Shown: piece by piece, positions 30,013 through 41,385 of the stretch
Layout of the letters: every line of letters begins with the position of its first letter
Numbering within the stretch: position 1 is the first letter of the stretch
Assembly: GCA_034509755.1 (NCBI GenBank)
Contig: CM067561.1
Coordinates: 3,972,646-4,036,645, forward strand
Direction of reading: 5' to 3'
Source of the DNA: Anisodus tanguticus
Taxonomy: Eukaryota > Streptophyta > Magnoliopsida > Solanales > Solanaceae
Length of the DNA stretch: 64,000 nt
The notes under the pieces: generated by a model
Databases searched by the model: none
Seen by the model: the letters and a program-made list of their open reading frames with translations, nothing else
What the model was told of the DNA's origin: nothing
Translations under genes and position numbers: made by a program

Positions 30013-32013
30013 TTATAGGCAATCTAGCATCTTATTCCATTTACATTTGTATTGGCCTCTAATGTGTAACCGTAAAACAATTTCTCTAACTCTATGTACT
30101 GCTGTTCTGCTTGGTTTGTTAAATCTTCTAGCATTTCTCTCTGCCCAGATATGATAGACCACTATTACACTGAGAAATTCCAGAATTTTTGATCTTGGCC
30201 TTTTGTTCTTGACCTGTTGAGATAACCATTGCACCTCTGAATCCCAAAAACCAATATGTCTTTGAATTTCCAGCCATGACAATAGTGTTTGCCAGATAGC
30301 TTTTGAATACCCGCAGTCAAAGAAAAGATGTTGCATAGTTTCCACAGAACTTGAATCACATAGCACACAATTTGGTGGCATTTAAATGTTCCATTTAGCT
30401 AGTCTATCAACTGTAGCCAATCTATTCTGCACTGCAAATCAAAAGATGAACTGATGTCTTGGTAGAGCTCCATATGACAATAGCTCTTCCAACTAGGCCT
30501 TGACAACTAAGGAAGAAGTGATATATAAGTCTTTTTAATACTGAATTTTTCCCTACTGAGAATTGATCAATGTGAGTAATGACATTTGCGTTAGGAAACC
30601 ATGATTTTGCCTCAAATATTTTCCTAACTAGCCAGCCTAAGTGTAGCCATACTTGCAAGGTCCTGCTTCTTGACATAGTAACCATGAATCCATTGCACCC
30701 ATAAAGTCTCTTTCTTGTGTGTTAATTCCCAGAGAAGTTTACATATAGCAATCATGTTCTATTGTTCAAAGTCAATCACATTTAGCCCTCCTACAGCCTT
30801 TGGTTGACAGACATTATCACAAGCCACTAATGCCTTCTTGTAGAACATATTACTCACAGTCCATAAGAAAACTCTGTACACAGTGCTAATCATCTTGACC
30901 ACTTTCTTGGGTGGGAGAAAAACCTGACCCCGGTATGTTTTAATTTCAAACAGAACACTTTTTATCAATTGTAGTCTTCCACTATAAGATAACAACTTAG
31001 AAGACCAGCAACTAACTCTAGCTGTGATTTTCTCCACTAATGGCAAACACTGTTGGATATTAAGCTTCCTAGAAGACAGAGGAACGCCTAAGTATTTGAA
31101 AGGTATCTCACCCACAGTAAATTGCATTTCTTGCAAAATCTGTTCTTTAAAAGAATGTGAAACCCCAGCTACATAAAAGGAACTCTTATCCATCTTAGCC
31201 TGCAACCCTGATACCTTGGAAAAGTGATCAAAAGCTTGTAAAAGTTACTGTATAAATCCCCTATCTACTCTACAACATAGGATTAAATCATCAGCAAAAC
31301 AAATATGTGTAAGTTGTAGTTTGTAGAACTTAGGATGGTAATTGAAATTGGGATCATGTCTCAGTTGCTTAAGTGATCTATTCAAATATTTCATGACTAG
31401 GACAAACAGATAAGGGGACATAGGATCCCCTTGTCTGAGTCCTTTCTTAGCTTGAAACTCCTCTGTCAAATAATCATTAATCATAATTGTATAACTCACA
31501 GTAAAAACACAAGTCATAATCCAGTGCACCATTTTATCAGGCAATCCAAATTCAGTCAAGACCATCCTAAGAAATTTCAATTCTACAGAATCATAACCTT
31601 TCCTTAGGTCTATCCTCATACAACACCTGGGTGAGACATGTTTCTGACCATACCCTTTGAATAACTCATGTGCTACAATTACATTGTTCAAAATACTTCT
31701 TCCCCCTATAAAAGCAGATTGAGAAGGCCCAACCAAACTATCCACCACTAGTTTTAACTTAGTAGTCAAAATCTTGCCAATAAGCTTATATATAGTGGTA
31801 CAACAAGCAATAGGCCTAAACTCCTTTACATGATTAGAATTAGATAATTTGGGAACTAATGTAACAGTAGTGCAAGTCATGCTCTTCAATAATTTTCCAG
31901 TCTAAAAAAATTGTAGGATAGCAAATGTTATCTCATCACTTATGAGATGCCAGTAATATTTGAAGAACTCAACATGGAAGCCATCAATCCTAGATGTTTT
32001 GTCATTTGGAAAA
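30013..32013 (-). pseudogene. LINE H reverse transcriptase and C-terminal zinc domain
   Basis: RT block 31889-31245: TLVPKLSNSNHVKEFRPIAC, SQSAFIGGRSILNNVIVAHEL, DLRKGYDSVELKFL (palm Asp), AKKGLRQGDPMSPYLFVLVM and the catalytic FADDLIL (31281-31301), all canonical for plant L1 elements. Block 31205-30759 is the thumb/connection with GVPLSSRKL and GRLQLIKSVL. Then 30685-30422 is a weaker part. The zf-RVT domain at 30381-30013 has the Cys pair CVLCDSSSVETMQHLFFDCGYSK and HIWAERNARRFN. The blocks are separated by stops and frameshifts. Confidence 0.85.
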
Positions 32014-32018
32014 CTCTT
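32014..32018. other. target duplication of the solo LTR (left copy)
   Basis: CTCTT here and at 33468-33472 flank the LTR exactly, proving insertion into LINE H. Confidence 0.85.
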
Positions 32019-33467
32019 TGTTGGAAATTAGCCTTTGGCGGGGAGATGCGTCCACCCATCTTTGATGAATTAAACACGTAGTGTTCCGCATGTTGGAGAC
32101 CTTGTCTCTTCGCACATGCATGATCTACGAAGTGAGTAGATGACCGTAGGGCCAAGAATAGTCTAATTTCGTTGAGAAATGAAAGAGATATTGGTCCACG
32201 AAGTAAGGTGTTTGAGGCATGGAAATGTGGTGTGGGACAAATCTACCACATCGGTGGGAATAGGAAGAATTGCTCTCTATATATGTCTCAAATTGGTAAA
32301 GGGTTTGGGACCCCAAGGGGTATCCCATGTTTTTAAAGGAGGGAAGACCTAGATGTGTTTGGGTTCAAGGCTGAGCCCACACGCGCGCCGCCGGCCCGGT
32401 TCCGGGTTCTCGGGTCTTGGGTCGTGGGCTGTGGGGACTTTCTGATATTATCTTTTTGGACCAGAGAACTCTGCCAAATGTACAGTTTGATCCCTGAAGT
32501 TTCATATGTATAGTTTGGACCTGAATTCTTTCATATGTACAGTTTGGTCCCTGAAGTTTCAATATTTACAGTTTGGTTCCCAGAGTTTCTGGAAAGTTGG
32601 TTCTGCCTCCGTTGGAGCTGTTTTTTGAGGCATTAATCAGCCATTACTTGGCTGATTAACTCCTCCATTAACAGCCCATTACTTGGGCATTTGGGCAGCT
32701 TCTTTCAATGGCCTTAACAGCCATTACTTGGCTGTTTTAATGGCCTCCCTTAATGGCCATTACAGCCTTGGTTTTGGCAGTTGGACAACCCCTCTTCCAT
32801 ACTATATATTGAGCAGTTGTTGGCTCAATTCTGGACTGCACAATAGCACAGAAAGCACACGAAAATAGCAGCAAATTTCAGTCACAAAAGAGCACAAAAC
32901 AGTGGCCAAAAACTGCTTAAAACAGTGGCGAAAATCAGTGCAATTTGTGACTAAAAAACAGTGACCAAACCCTCACATATACACAAGATATACACTACAG
33001 AGACACACTATATACACAAGAGACAAAAGAGAAGAGAAGATAGAAACTCTTCCTTCCTATTCCATATCTTCACAAGTCGAGTCATATTTGTTTTCTTCGT
33101 CAGGCTCAACCTATTGGCTTTGTAGCGTTGAGATTAAAGTGTTGTTTTATCTTGGGAGACTATTGCCCTCTAACGTAAAAGCATATATACGGGGCAATCT
33201 TGTCTTAAGGACAGAGGGCAATCCCTCGACTCAACACACAACGTTGTAACCATCCAGATTTAGTTGTTTCTTGATTTCAGGATATTAAGATTCAAGACAC
33301 AACAAGCTTGTGGCAGTTCTCAACATTGGCCTTGCAAGGTTATCAAGATTCAAGACACAACAAGCTTGCGGCAATTTTGAAGATTGACCATTTATCTATC
33401 CTTTCGAACATTTGTAATAGTTACTTACTTCCCATACTGCTTTATAAAGTACAATAGAGTACCAACA
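32019..33467 (+). repeat. 1.45-kb solo LTR of a long-LTR Copia family
   Basis: Begins TGTTGGAAATTAGCC and ends AGAGTACCAACA, flanked by a perfect 5-bp duplication CTCTT (32014-32018 and 33468-33472). No internal sequence remains, so it arose by recombination between the two LTRs of a full element. It is the same family as the LTRs at 53996-55261 and 59259-60513 (shared CATGCATGATCTAC, GAAATGAAAGAGATATTGGT, CATACTGCTTTATAAAGTAC, compared in minus orientation). It holds TATATATG near 32277, four copies of a roughly 35-bp ACAGTTTGGTCCCTGAAGTTTC unit (32480-32590) and GCCATTACTTGGC phrases (32640-32765). Confidence 0.9.
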
Positions 33468-33472
33468 CTCTT

Positions 33473-34495
33473 CAGTGCTTGGTCTACATCCTTTCTGGTG
33501 ACAGGTTAGATGAGTTGTCTCTGTTGCTCAGGTTTAAGCATGGCCCATCTTTAGCAATTAAAGGATTAAGACATGGAATTTCATTAATTGAGGTTCCTAG
33601 CAACTGCTTAAAGAAGGTGATGAACTCCTGCTTTATCAGCTGAGGATCTGTAATTCTATCTCCTTGACTGTTACAAATTAATGCCACCTTATTTCTTGCT
33701 TGTCTAGTTTCCAAGTGAGCGTGAAAAGTTTTTGAATTAGAGTCTCCATGTGCTATTCATGTTGCTCTTGACTTCTGTCTAAGCACTTGCTCATGTATTG
33801 TATCCCACTTGTGCAGTTTCAGTATCAATTCTCTTTCAACAGTGATCAGTGTGTCATCAAACAAGTTGGAATTGATCTGAGTTTGCACCATCTGTAGTTT
33901 CCCTCTCAAATCTTCTACCTTAGCCCCTAGGGAAGACATAGCTTGGTTTAGTTGCTTAACTTGAGCCCCAACATTTGAAACTTCCTCCAAACTTTAAACA
34001 GTGTATGCCACTGAACCTAAATTGTCCATACTTGGTTAATCAAGTTCTTGAAATTATCTTGTTGTAACAACACTGTAAGTAGCCTGAATGGTGTTTTAGT
34101 AGGTTGAAAAGCAACAATAGTGTTAACTACTATTGGGGAATGATCAAAGCAGTCTGGATTCTCAAATATAGCCTCCATATGAGCATACTTTAGAAACCAT
34201 TGATAGTTTCCTAGTATACAATCAATACTGCTATATATTCTCATAGAAGCATCCTTTTTGTTGCACCAAGAGAAGTCACAACTTCTTCTAGTTACATGGC
34301 CCAACCCCAAGTCCTCTATAAAATCCACACAATATTGTATTTCCTGTTGTTTGGAGCCCCATATATCCTATCATCCACTGAAGTACATGTGTTGAAATCT
34401 CCCAGTATAAGCCAAGGATCCCTCATGGAAGCATGAAGGAATCTGAGCTCTTCCCGTGTGTCAAAACACAACCTTGTTCTAAGGACAATCATTAA
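33473..34495 (-). pseudogene. LINE H endonuclease end and linker
   Basis: The endonuclease contains GDFN (34391-34402, minus) and, downstream, the frame 34328-34017 with DFSWCNKKDASMRIYSSIDC and CFDHSPIVV, the His-containing catalytic motif of APE-type nucleases. The linker 33990-33757 is a coiled-coil-like helix rich in Gln and Leu. Frame 33714-33484 has a KVALICNSQGDRITDPQLI block, the RT lead-in of plant L1 elements. The nuclease nicks target DNA to start reverse transcription; its N-terminal catalytic part is missing. Confidence 0.8.
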
Positions 34496-34503
34496 CTGTG
34501 CTT

Positions 34504-34985
34504 AACTCTTTGGATCATGTGTCTAATGGATGAAAACTCTCATATGATGTATTAAAATATTATTATAATATTTGAATAGTATCAAGTTTTTTTTTATTAT
34601 TATTTTATTTATTTATAGCTTTTTTAGACAAATAGTGGCCTTTTAAGTATCATTACTTGTCCTAAAACTTTTTTAATCATGTGTTCAAAGGATGGGGACT
34701 CTCATATGATGTATTGAAGTGTTATTATAATGTTTAAATAGTATCAAGTCTTTTTATTTATCTTATTTTATTTATTTATCACTTTTTAGATAAATATACA
34801 CCTTTTAAATATCATTACTTGTCCTAAAACTCTTTTGATCACGTGTTCAATGAATGGAGACTCTCATATGATGTATTAAAGTGTTATTATAATATTTAAA
34901 GAGTATCAAGTCTTTTTATTTTTTTAAATTTATTTAGAGCTTTTTTAGACAAATATTATCTTTGGTCTATATATAACATGTGGAT
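34504..34985. repeat. 162-bp tandem repeat, about three units
   Basis: The phrase ATCA(T/C)GTGT starts at 34514, 34676 and 34838, an exact 162-bp period. Units share CTCTCATATGATGTATT, GTGTTATTATAAT, AGTATCAAGT and TTATTTATTT blocks; the third unit is incomplete at its right end. The monomer length is in the satellite range, but only three units are present and no gene is involved. Confidence 0.85.
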
Positions 34986-35085
34986 AATTATTGACCATGC
35001 ATGAAGTCGAGCTTAAAAGATAATTGTTAGCTATTAATGACAGTCGATTTATGGTATACCTATCCACAATTCATTAGTTTTTTGG

Positions 35086-35160
35086 AATTTGGGATTTGAG
35101 GTTTGGGGTTGGGGGTTAGGGTTTGGGGTTTGGCGTTTGGAGTTTGAGCTTTGGATTTCA
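35086..35160. repeat. degenerate telomere-like G-rich stretch
   Basis: GGGATTTGAGGTTTGGGGTTG then GGGGTTAGGGTTTGGGGTTTGG: imperfect TTTAGGG/TTTGGGG units over about 75 bp. A single perfect TTAGGGTTT occurs. Too degenerate to call a true interstitial telomere. Confidence 0.5.
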
Positions 35161-35515
35161 TCTTCTTCTTTTTTTAAATTTTTTTTCCCGTTGGACTATT
35201 GTAAATTCAGCATGCTTCATATTCCAACAGTGGCCTTTATTTTTCTAGTTTATCATCGACCAAAATGGTCTAAAATTATCCTAAGCAGTGAGTTATTATA
35301 GAGTAAGGTGGTTTATTTTCAATTTGGCTTATTTCGGTTTATTTCCTCCATGTCTCTTTTCTTGATCAAACTCATCCATTATTTTTTTGATCAAACTCCT
35401 ATATGTTCTTTTCATAAATAAAAGTTTTTCAAAAAATTACATAAAAATAATAGTCTATTAGGGAATATGAAAATGATGGTCAGATCATCAGGCTCTTTCC
35501 CGAGCCTTTCAAAAA

Positions 35516-36430
35516 TTACACGCAAAGAATGTGCATTTTCAAACACTGTATGTCATCTCTGAGCCCCATGAAGAGACACTCCATATCATTTCTCAAGAGG
35601 AGTACGTCGGGTGAAAGGCGTTGCTGGCGGTAGTAATGATTGCGTCGTGATCGAGCTTGAATCCTTCTCGTGAGAACATGGATCAATATCTTCATTAGAA
35701 CCAGACTGCTCAGAACCATCCTCAGAAACATAATCACCTTGATCATCTTGATCTTCATTTACACTATGCTCATCCATAGGGCCTGAGTAGGCCTCACTAT
35801 CGGCTTCTACACTTCTTTTTCCTTCTCGTCTAAAAACTTCTTCACCATATTTTTTTTATCTTTAACAGTCGCATTAGAACGGGTTTGAACCATATCAACA
35901 GAACGGGGGACTATTTTTCCTCATATTCCTCTACATCTAGGCATTCTTTATGATCTATATATAAATAATAGAGTGACGTTGATCAACCACGATATAATAA
36001 CAAGAAAAATCGACCAAAAGTCTAGTGTATACCATAATCCATTTGCAAAAAGCAAAACCAGAAAAAGGAAGATCGAAACAAGCAAAATAAGTATAAATAA
36101 CACATAAGCAAAAACAGAAAAAGAAATATCGAAACAAACAAAAATACAGGCTAAACTTTCAAAATTTTGAATAAAATTGAAACTTTATAAACACCATGAA
36201 TCAAAAAAAATAAAAACTTTCAAGGCATTATGGAGCTCAAAATGCTCCAAAAGAGTTGTCAAATTAAAAAAAATACTCGGGGACGTTGATTGAACAATAT
36301 CGAAGCTTGAGGGAGAGGAAGATTAAGTTGGAAGCTTGAGAGAATTCAAATTTCAGAAAGTGATAGGGAGTGAAAGAGAGAGGCTTTGTATATTTTAATA
36401 TAAATTAAAGGGACTTAAGTGTATAAGTTA
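35516..36430 (-). pseudogene. acidic ORF remnant with upstream promoter-like region, unrecognised
   Basis: On the minus strand a short frame starting at 35777 (MDEHSVNEDQDDQGDYVSED) is strongly acidic (Asp, Glu, Ser) and is followed by a Thr/Pro stretch; it stops at 35586. Upstream (35800-36430, minus) is a region with a pyrimidine-rich leader (CTCTCTCTTTCACTCCC) and AATATA-type boxes, such as would precede a plant gene. I do not recognise a domain. Acidic N-termini of this sort occur in some CACTA transposon proteins and in plant nuclear proteins, but nothing here decides it. Confidence 0.25.
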
Positions 36431-37021
36431 AAATCTTTAAACTTTTACAAATTATGAAATGTACCCCATTCCCTCTTTTTTAAATTCTAATCCAGAAAAA
36501 AAAAATAGTCTTCCACTAAATTAGAAACTTGAAGTGGCCTCATTATCAAATCTTCTCCAGTAGCATGCATGCCTTTAAAACTGCCACCAGAAAGAAGATT
36601 TAGTGCATCTAGAACTGCAGATTAAAGATTTTGATCTTGAAAATTAGTACTATAAAAAAGAGATTCCAGATTAACCACTGTTATAGAGAGATCAATATTT
36701 TGGCTGATATGCTGGCCAACTATATGGTGTGACAGATTCTTCACTGTAAATAAATAAAAGCTTAAATGAAGAGCGATCCAAAAGGGATCTTAAACCTCAA
36801 AATTAGATCAAAACATGGACAGTTCTCATCTGAAAATAGATAAATTAATTAACTATCTTTATTTTGGAACTTCACAAATATTTAAAGTAAAAAATCCACC
36901 CTTTTCCTAGTATATATAGATAGAAAGAAACTTTTATACAAGGATGGCCTCTTCATCCTACTTTTGTCTTTCATAGGTAAGGTGAAATACCATCCCCATG
37001 TAACTACTATTTGGTCTAATC
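36431..37021. other. intergenic, nothing recognised
   Basis: AT-rich sequence with no coding, RNA or repeat signature I can support. Confidence 0.4.
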
Positions 37022-37247
37022 TATTACGTCTCAATTTATGTTAAGATGTTTGATTGGACACATAGTTTAAGAGAAAAAGATTTTTTTAAAATTTGTGGTT
37101 CAAAATTAGCTATAGAACTTTTGTGGCTATAAATCATTTCAGTAAAATGAGAATTTTTAAATTAAATTGTAAATTGGAAAATTGTCAATCCTTTTTGGAC
37201 TGATTAAAAAGAAAAAATATCAACAGAAATTGAGACGGAGGGAGTAT
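37022..37247. repeat. Stowaway-like MITE
   Basis: The right end reads AAATTGAGACGGAGGGAGTA, the complement of the TACTCCCTCCGTCTCAATTT terminus common in plant MITEs; the left end ATTACGTCTCAATTTATG is a decayed inverted copy. About 225 bp, AT-rich, no coding capacity, TA at the right edge as expected for TA-targeted insertion. Confidence 0.65.
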
Positions 37248-37879
37248 ATAGTTTAATGTCCAACCAATCCCCCACCGATAATTTTGTGATTTTTTCCAAA
37301 AAAAAAAGAATGCTATCACGTAACAAAAATGGAAATCCTTGTAAATATTCTTAAGAAAATAAGATTAATTACGTGACATTCTAACTTTGCTTTACTGCCA
37401 CTCATTAATTTTTTGGTATGACATGTCTTTTACATTTTAAAATATTTACTTAGTCATCTTAGTTTTAAAAAAATGTTGTTAATTGATATAGATTTGATAT
37501 ATTCATAACCGAAGGAAATCCAGAAAAACCTGCCTTAGGAGACTTATAATTATTTTTTTCTTATGAAAATAGGGTTTTTTTGTATCACGACTTAAATTAT
37601 CGATAAGTAAAAAATCTTCATATAAGGAGATAAATTTTATTCTGCACAGCAGATATATTTTCAAGTATGCAAAGAATATTTCCAACCTTAGTCATGTTTT
37701 GTTGAATAAAATTCAGGGTCTATTCCCTACACTTATAAATGTATATTTATAGGCACATAATTAGGATATGGATGGGTGATTATCCTCATGGGTACGGTAG
37801 ATCTTCCCAACATAAAGGAGAGTTTAAGTGGTGTGTTAAATTTTTAGGGAGACAAGCTCGTCGTTTCTTTCCAACGATC
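37248..37879. other. intergenic, nothing recognised
   Basis: AT-rich; the short minus-strand frame 37503-37685 has no known motif. Confidence 0.4.
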
Positions 37880-38587
37880 ATTTTCTTTTAATTTTGCTCA
37901 TTGAGCTTAGTCTATTGCTATCTATGGCCTCCCTCTCCCTCTCCCTCGCCCTCGCTCCCAAGATCCAAAGAATATCACCACAGTCGGACATAATGGACAC
38001 AGCTAAGAAAACAACATTAACAAGACAGAGATACAAATTGAAAAAAGCAATCCTCAAGATAAGTGCAGCTGGAAAGATGACATCAATGCTTTCAACATCC
38101 TACAAGTTGTCAATGATGATGAAGAAATAAAATCCACATCAAATCACAATGAAGTGATTACAAGTCAAGAATAATCCCCAACTTTCTCAACCACGGACAA
38201 AAAATACTAAATGGGACAAATCTTAAGAGGAGAAAGGAAAGGAGAACGCCAAAAGCAACAGAGAAATTTGAATGTAAGGAGGACAAAAAGTTATCCATCA
38301 CAACAATCTGTTCCCAAGAAATTACCAGAATCCTGGGGAGGTTTCTTACAAAGTAACAGAAGGACAAATGAAGACATAAAAGATCAAAATAAATCCACCC
38401 CTGATGTTTCCAATGATTAATACAATATTATGAAATATAAGAGGGGTAGGGTCTAAGGGATCTCCGGAAAGACTATAATCTCAAACAAAAAATTCAAATT
38501 CCTTTAATATGTCTATAAGAACCTATAGTTGAGAGTAGAAAAATGGATAAGTCAAAAGAAAACTACGGATGCATCAAGAATTCTGTA
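37880..38587 (+). mobile_element. LINE G, piece 1 (5' region and endonuclease start)
   Basis: Low-complexity start (CTCCCTCTCCCTCTCCCTC), then ORF1-like Lys-rich frames (37894-38130, 38211-38420). At about 38430-38480 a block translates, with frame correction, to LILWNIRGVGSKGSPERL, the N-terminus of plant L1 endonuclease (NIRG motif). The sequence then meets the LTR of element F at 38588. The same LINE resumes at 47551. Confidence 0.7.
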
Positions 38588-39509
38588 TGTTAATGTTGGA
38601 TTTGGTGTTGTAACATTTGACCCAACATATCTCCTAAAGTATTGATATGAATGTGTAAGTATGTTGGGACAAATGTTGCACAATATTCGGACCAACATTT
38701 TCTGAACAGATTTTGCCTTACTTCACGCGATGTAGTAATATTTGTGTAAATATTACTATGAGGTAAAAACGACTTGACAAGGTAAAAAGGAGCTGGTAAA
38801 AAATGAGTGAGGACTAAGTCAAAAATTGTTGCTTGTCGTGAGGATCAAGCCAAAGCTGTTGAGATTATTACTCCCTGATCTTCTCCAACCAATCCCACCA
38901 GCAGTCCACCTTTCCCTCAACTTCCACAACGGATCGATGATCTTTTCAAGGAAGGCTTTCTACTATAAATAGAGAGGCTACTACGGAGTATCGATATCCA
39001 GAACCAGAAAGTAAAAATACCAAGAGAGCTCTCTGGATTTCATCTCAGAAATCTAGATCGCCAGTTTTTCCTGAGTGTGTTGACAACATTCTGTCCAAAA
39101 TTACAATTGATGTTTAGATTCTAGATTAGTTTTGTATGGAGCGATTGTAATGAGAGGTTGTCTATGTCTACTTAGTTAAATTTTTCAGGCAGAAGTCATC
39201 TGCGACTTCAACTTTTAATTCCTTTCCGTTTTATCTTGTAAATCTATAAAGAAAGGAATTTGTATTTTTGTATATAATATATATATACAATACATTTGGT
39301 CATTGACCATCATAAGTTATATTATATATAACTTATGAAAATTTAAAACATTTGTGTTCTTTAAATTTCTGTTGCATTTACTCTTCAAAGTTTTATGTTT
39401 TGCTAAAGTATTGTTACTGGTGTCGGATGACATAATTTCCGACATTCAAAAACAGAATTGGCATTCGAGTTTATTTCATTTTATTTTTATTGTTCCATAG
39501 CCCCCTTCA
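38588..39509 (+). repeat. 5' LTR of element F
   Basis: TGTTAATGTTGGATTTG...CCCCCTTCA, 922 bp; the left edge is set by the PPT junction of the 3' copy. Contains a TATA box at 38964-38971 and the AATATATATATACAATAC stretch near 39280. Confidence 0.9.
38964..38971 (+). promoter_or_regulatory. TATA box of element F LTR
   Basis: CTACTATAAATAGAGAGG; the same sequence occurs in the 3' LTR at 47007-47014. It sits mid-LTR, as expected for the U3/R promoter. Confidence 0.7.
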
Positions 39510-39511
39510 AG

Positions 39512-39524
39512 TGGTATCAGAGGC
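39512..39524 (+). other. primer binding site (initiator Met tRNA) of element F
   Basis: TGGTATCAGAGGC two bases after the LTR CA. Confidence 0.85.
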
Positions 39525-39559
39525 TACACTTAACACAATAAGTGTTTGGTCATGTTGTC

Positions 39560-41385
39560 ATAAGCTATAGCTCCGGCAAATCCAACTATTGGTAGGCTTC
39601 CTATTTAAGAAGGATCAAATTATGCCTATTGGAAGATTCGCCTACGTTCTCATATCAAATCAATTGATGTTAGGGCATGAAGATTTATAACCAATGGGTA
39701 TGTTGTTCCAATATTGCCACCGGATGAGGAAGGTGACATTCTTGTTAAACCTGAATCTGAATGGACTACAAAAGAAACCAATAATACTAGGTTTAACGAA
39801 AAGGCCTTAAATGCAACTTTTTGGATGGGTTGATATATATATGTTCAAACTCATTCAAAACTGCCCCACGACTAAGGATGCATGGGATACTTTACAAATT
39901 CATTGTGAAGGTAGCTCAAGTGTTTGTCGGACAAAGCTACGCATGCTCATGAGTAAATATGAACGTTTAAGGATGGAAGAAGCGGATGATATTAAATCTT
40001 ATTTTGAAAAGTTGATTGACATCTCAAATGAATGTCAAGTGCTTGGTGAACCATTAACCAACACTCAAGTTGTTGAAAAGGCTCTCTGTTCTCTTTCTGA
40101 AAAGTTCAATTTAAAGATTTGTGCTATTAAAGAAGCTCACAATCTTTCCACAATGGACCTTCATACGTTGATGAGCATTCTCAAAACTTATGAGATGAGC
40201 ATTGAGAATCAAAAGGAATTGTATAAAAGCAAGAATGTGGCACTTCAAGTTCAATCCTCGAAGAGTCAAATCGAAGAAGAGGATGAGAATCTTGAAGAAA
40301 TTGGTGATGGTGCAAATGTTGCCTTACTCACTCAAAAATATAATTAATGGTGAGGAAGTTCAACAATGAGAGAAATCAATCTAAGAGCACCAAAACCAAG
40401 TCTTTAATCAAAAGCCCACTAGATCCTTTCCAAATGTACAAAAAGGAAATCAACTAAGAAGAACCAACTCAGATCGTACCAAATTTGATCCTAAATAACT
40501 TGAGTCCGTGCAGTGTCATGCATGCTCGGGTTGGGGTCACTATGCTAACGAAAGTGCAAACAGTCTTAGAAAATTTGGTAAGAACCTGTGGATTTCTCTT
40601 AGTGATGATGAAGGAGAAGAGGAAGGAGATCATGAAACTGAAACACAAGCAATGTTGGCTACTATTTTCAAACAGTCTTTATCGGATAATGAAGATGTCG
40701 TATACAATATTGTCTCAGATGCCATGACATTTGCTCGAACATCAGCAACGACATCAACATCCTTAACGACATCCAAAAGGTATGAATTCTTTAACTATTC
40801 TGATGTTAACTACTTTAGTGGTTCCATTTCTGTTAGTGAGGCTGATTGTATGGATTAAGTTGAATGCAAAGATGATATGATTAATGAATTACAAAGTATT
40901 TGTAAAGCCTTAAACATAGAATCCAAGCAACTTGACAAAAAGGTAAAATCTTTAACTCATGAGAATTTAGTATTAAAAGGCACGATAACCCGATTTGAGG
41001 TTGCACTTACCAACAAGGATATTGAATTTGGTAAGATCCGTGCAAATTTGGATTTAGCCGAAGAAACCTTCCATAATCTCAACACGGGGACTTCGAAATT
41101 GAATGAGATACTCAATTTTAGTAAACCTTCACATGCAGGAATTGAGTACGAAAACTCTCTTAAATCATATGCTAGATCTCTTTGATAAAAATGAGAAAAT
41201 ATGCTTTGTAAAAGAAAAAGGGATGAATAATAGGTTCTCATATATGTCAAAGAATATGAAGTTTGTGTGTCATCACTGTAACTCCCCTGAACACTTAAAA
41301 TTGTATCGTTTCAAACTTCAAGATTCTGTGAGAAAAATGTTGCCTAAAATGTTGTCCAACATTCCGGATAACAATTAAAGCAACA
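39560..41385 (+). pseudogene. gag of Sirevirus-like element F (broken)
   Basis: The start is badly decayed (39560-39810). The clear part is 39811-40347: NCPTTKDAWDTLQIHCEGSS, KLRMLMSKYERLRMEEADD, IKSYFEKLIDISNECQVLGE and EIGDGANVALLTQKY, the UBN2/gag-pre region of Sireviruses. A zinc knuckle follows at about 40507-40549 (CHACSGWGHYANES), where the fourth ligand Cys is Ser. Then an acidic segment and a coiled-coil-like C-terminal helix (40877-41185, SKQLDKKVKSLTHENLVLK). Long C-terminal extensions of gag are typical of Sireviruses. At least three frame breaks. Confidence 0.8.

Larger units (their letters stand above)
30007..34495 (-). mobile_element. L1-like LINE H, 5'-truncated, interrupted by a solo LTR
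   Basis: Minus strand from right to left: the end of an APE-type endonuclease (34495-34017), linker, reverse transcriptase (about 33700-33473 and 32013-31245), thumb/connection (31205-30759), and a zinc-binding C-terminal zf-RVT domain (30381-30013). The solo LTR 32019-33467 splits it. The start of the endonuclease is missing. The 3' end abuts Copia C directly; no poly(A) tail is visible. Several stops make it inactive. Confidence 0.85.

Noticed and set aside
35086..35160. True telomeric insertion
   Set aside because: Units are too degenerate (TTTGGGG, TTGGGGG, TTAGGG mixed) and too few.
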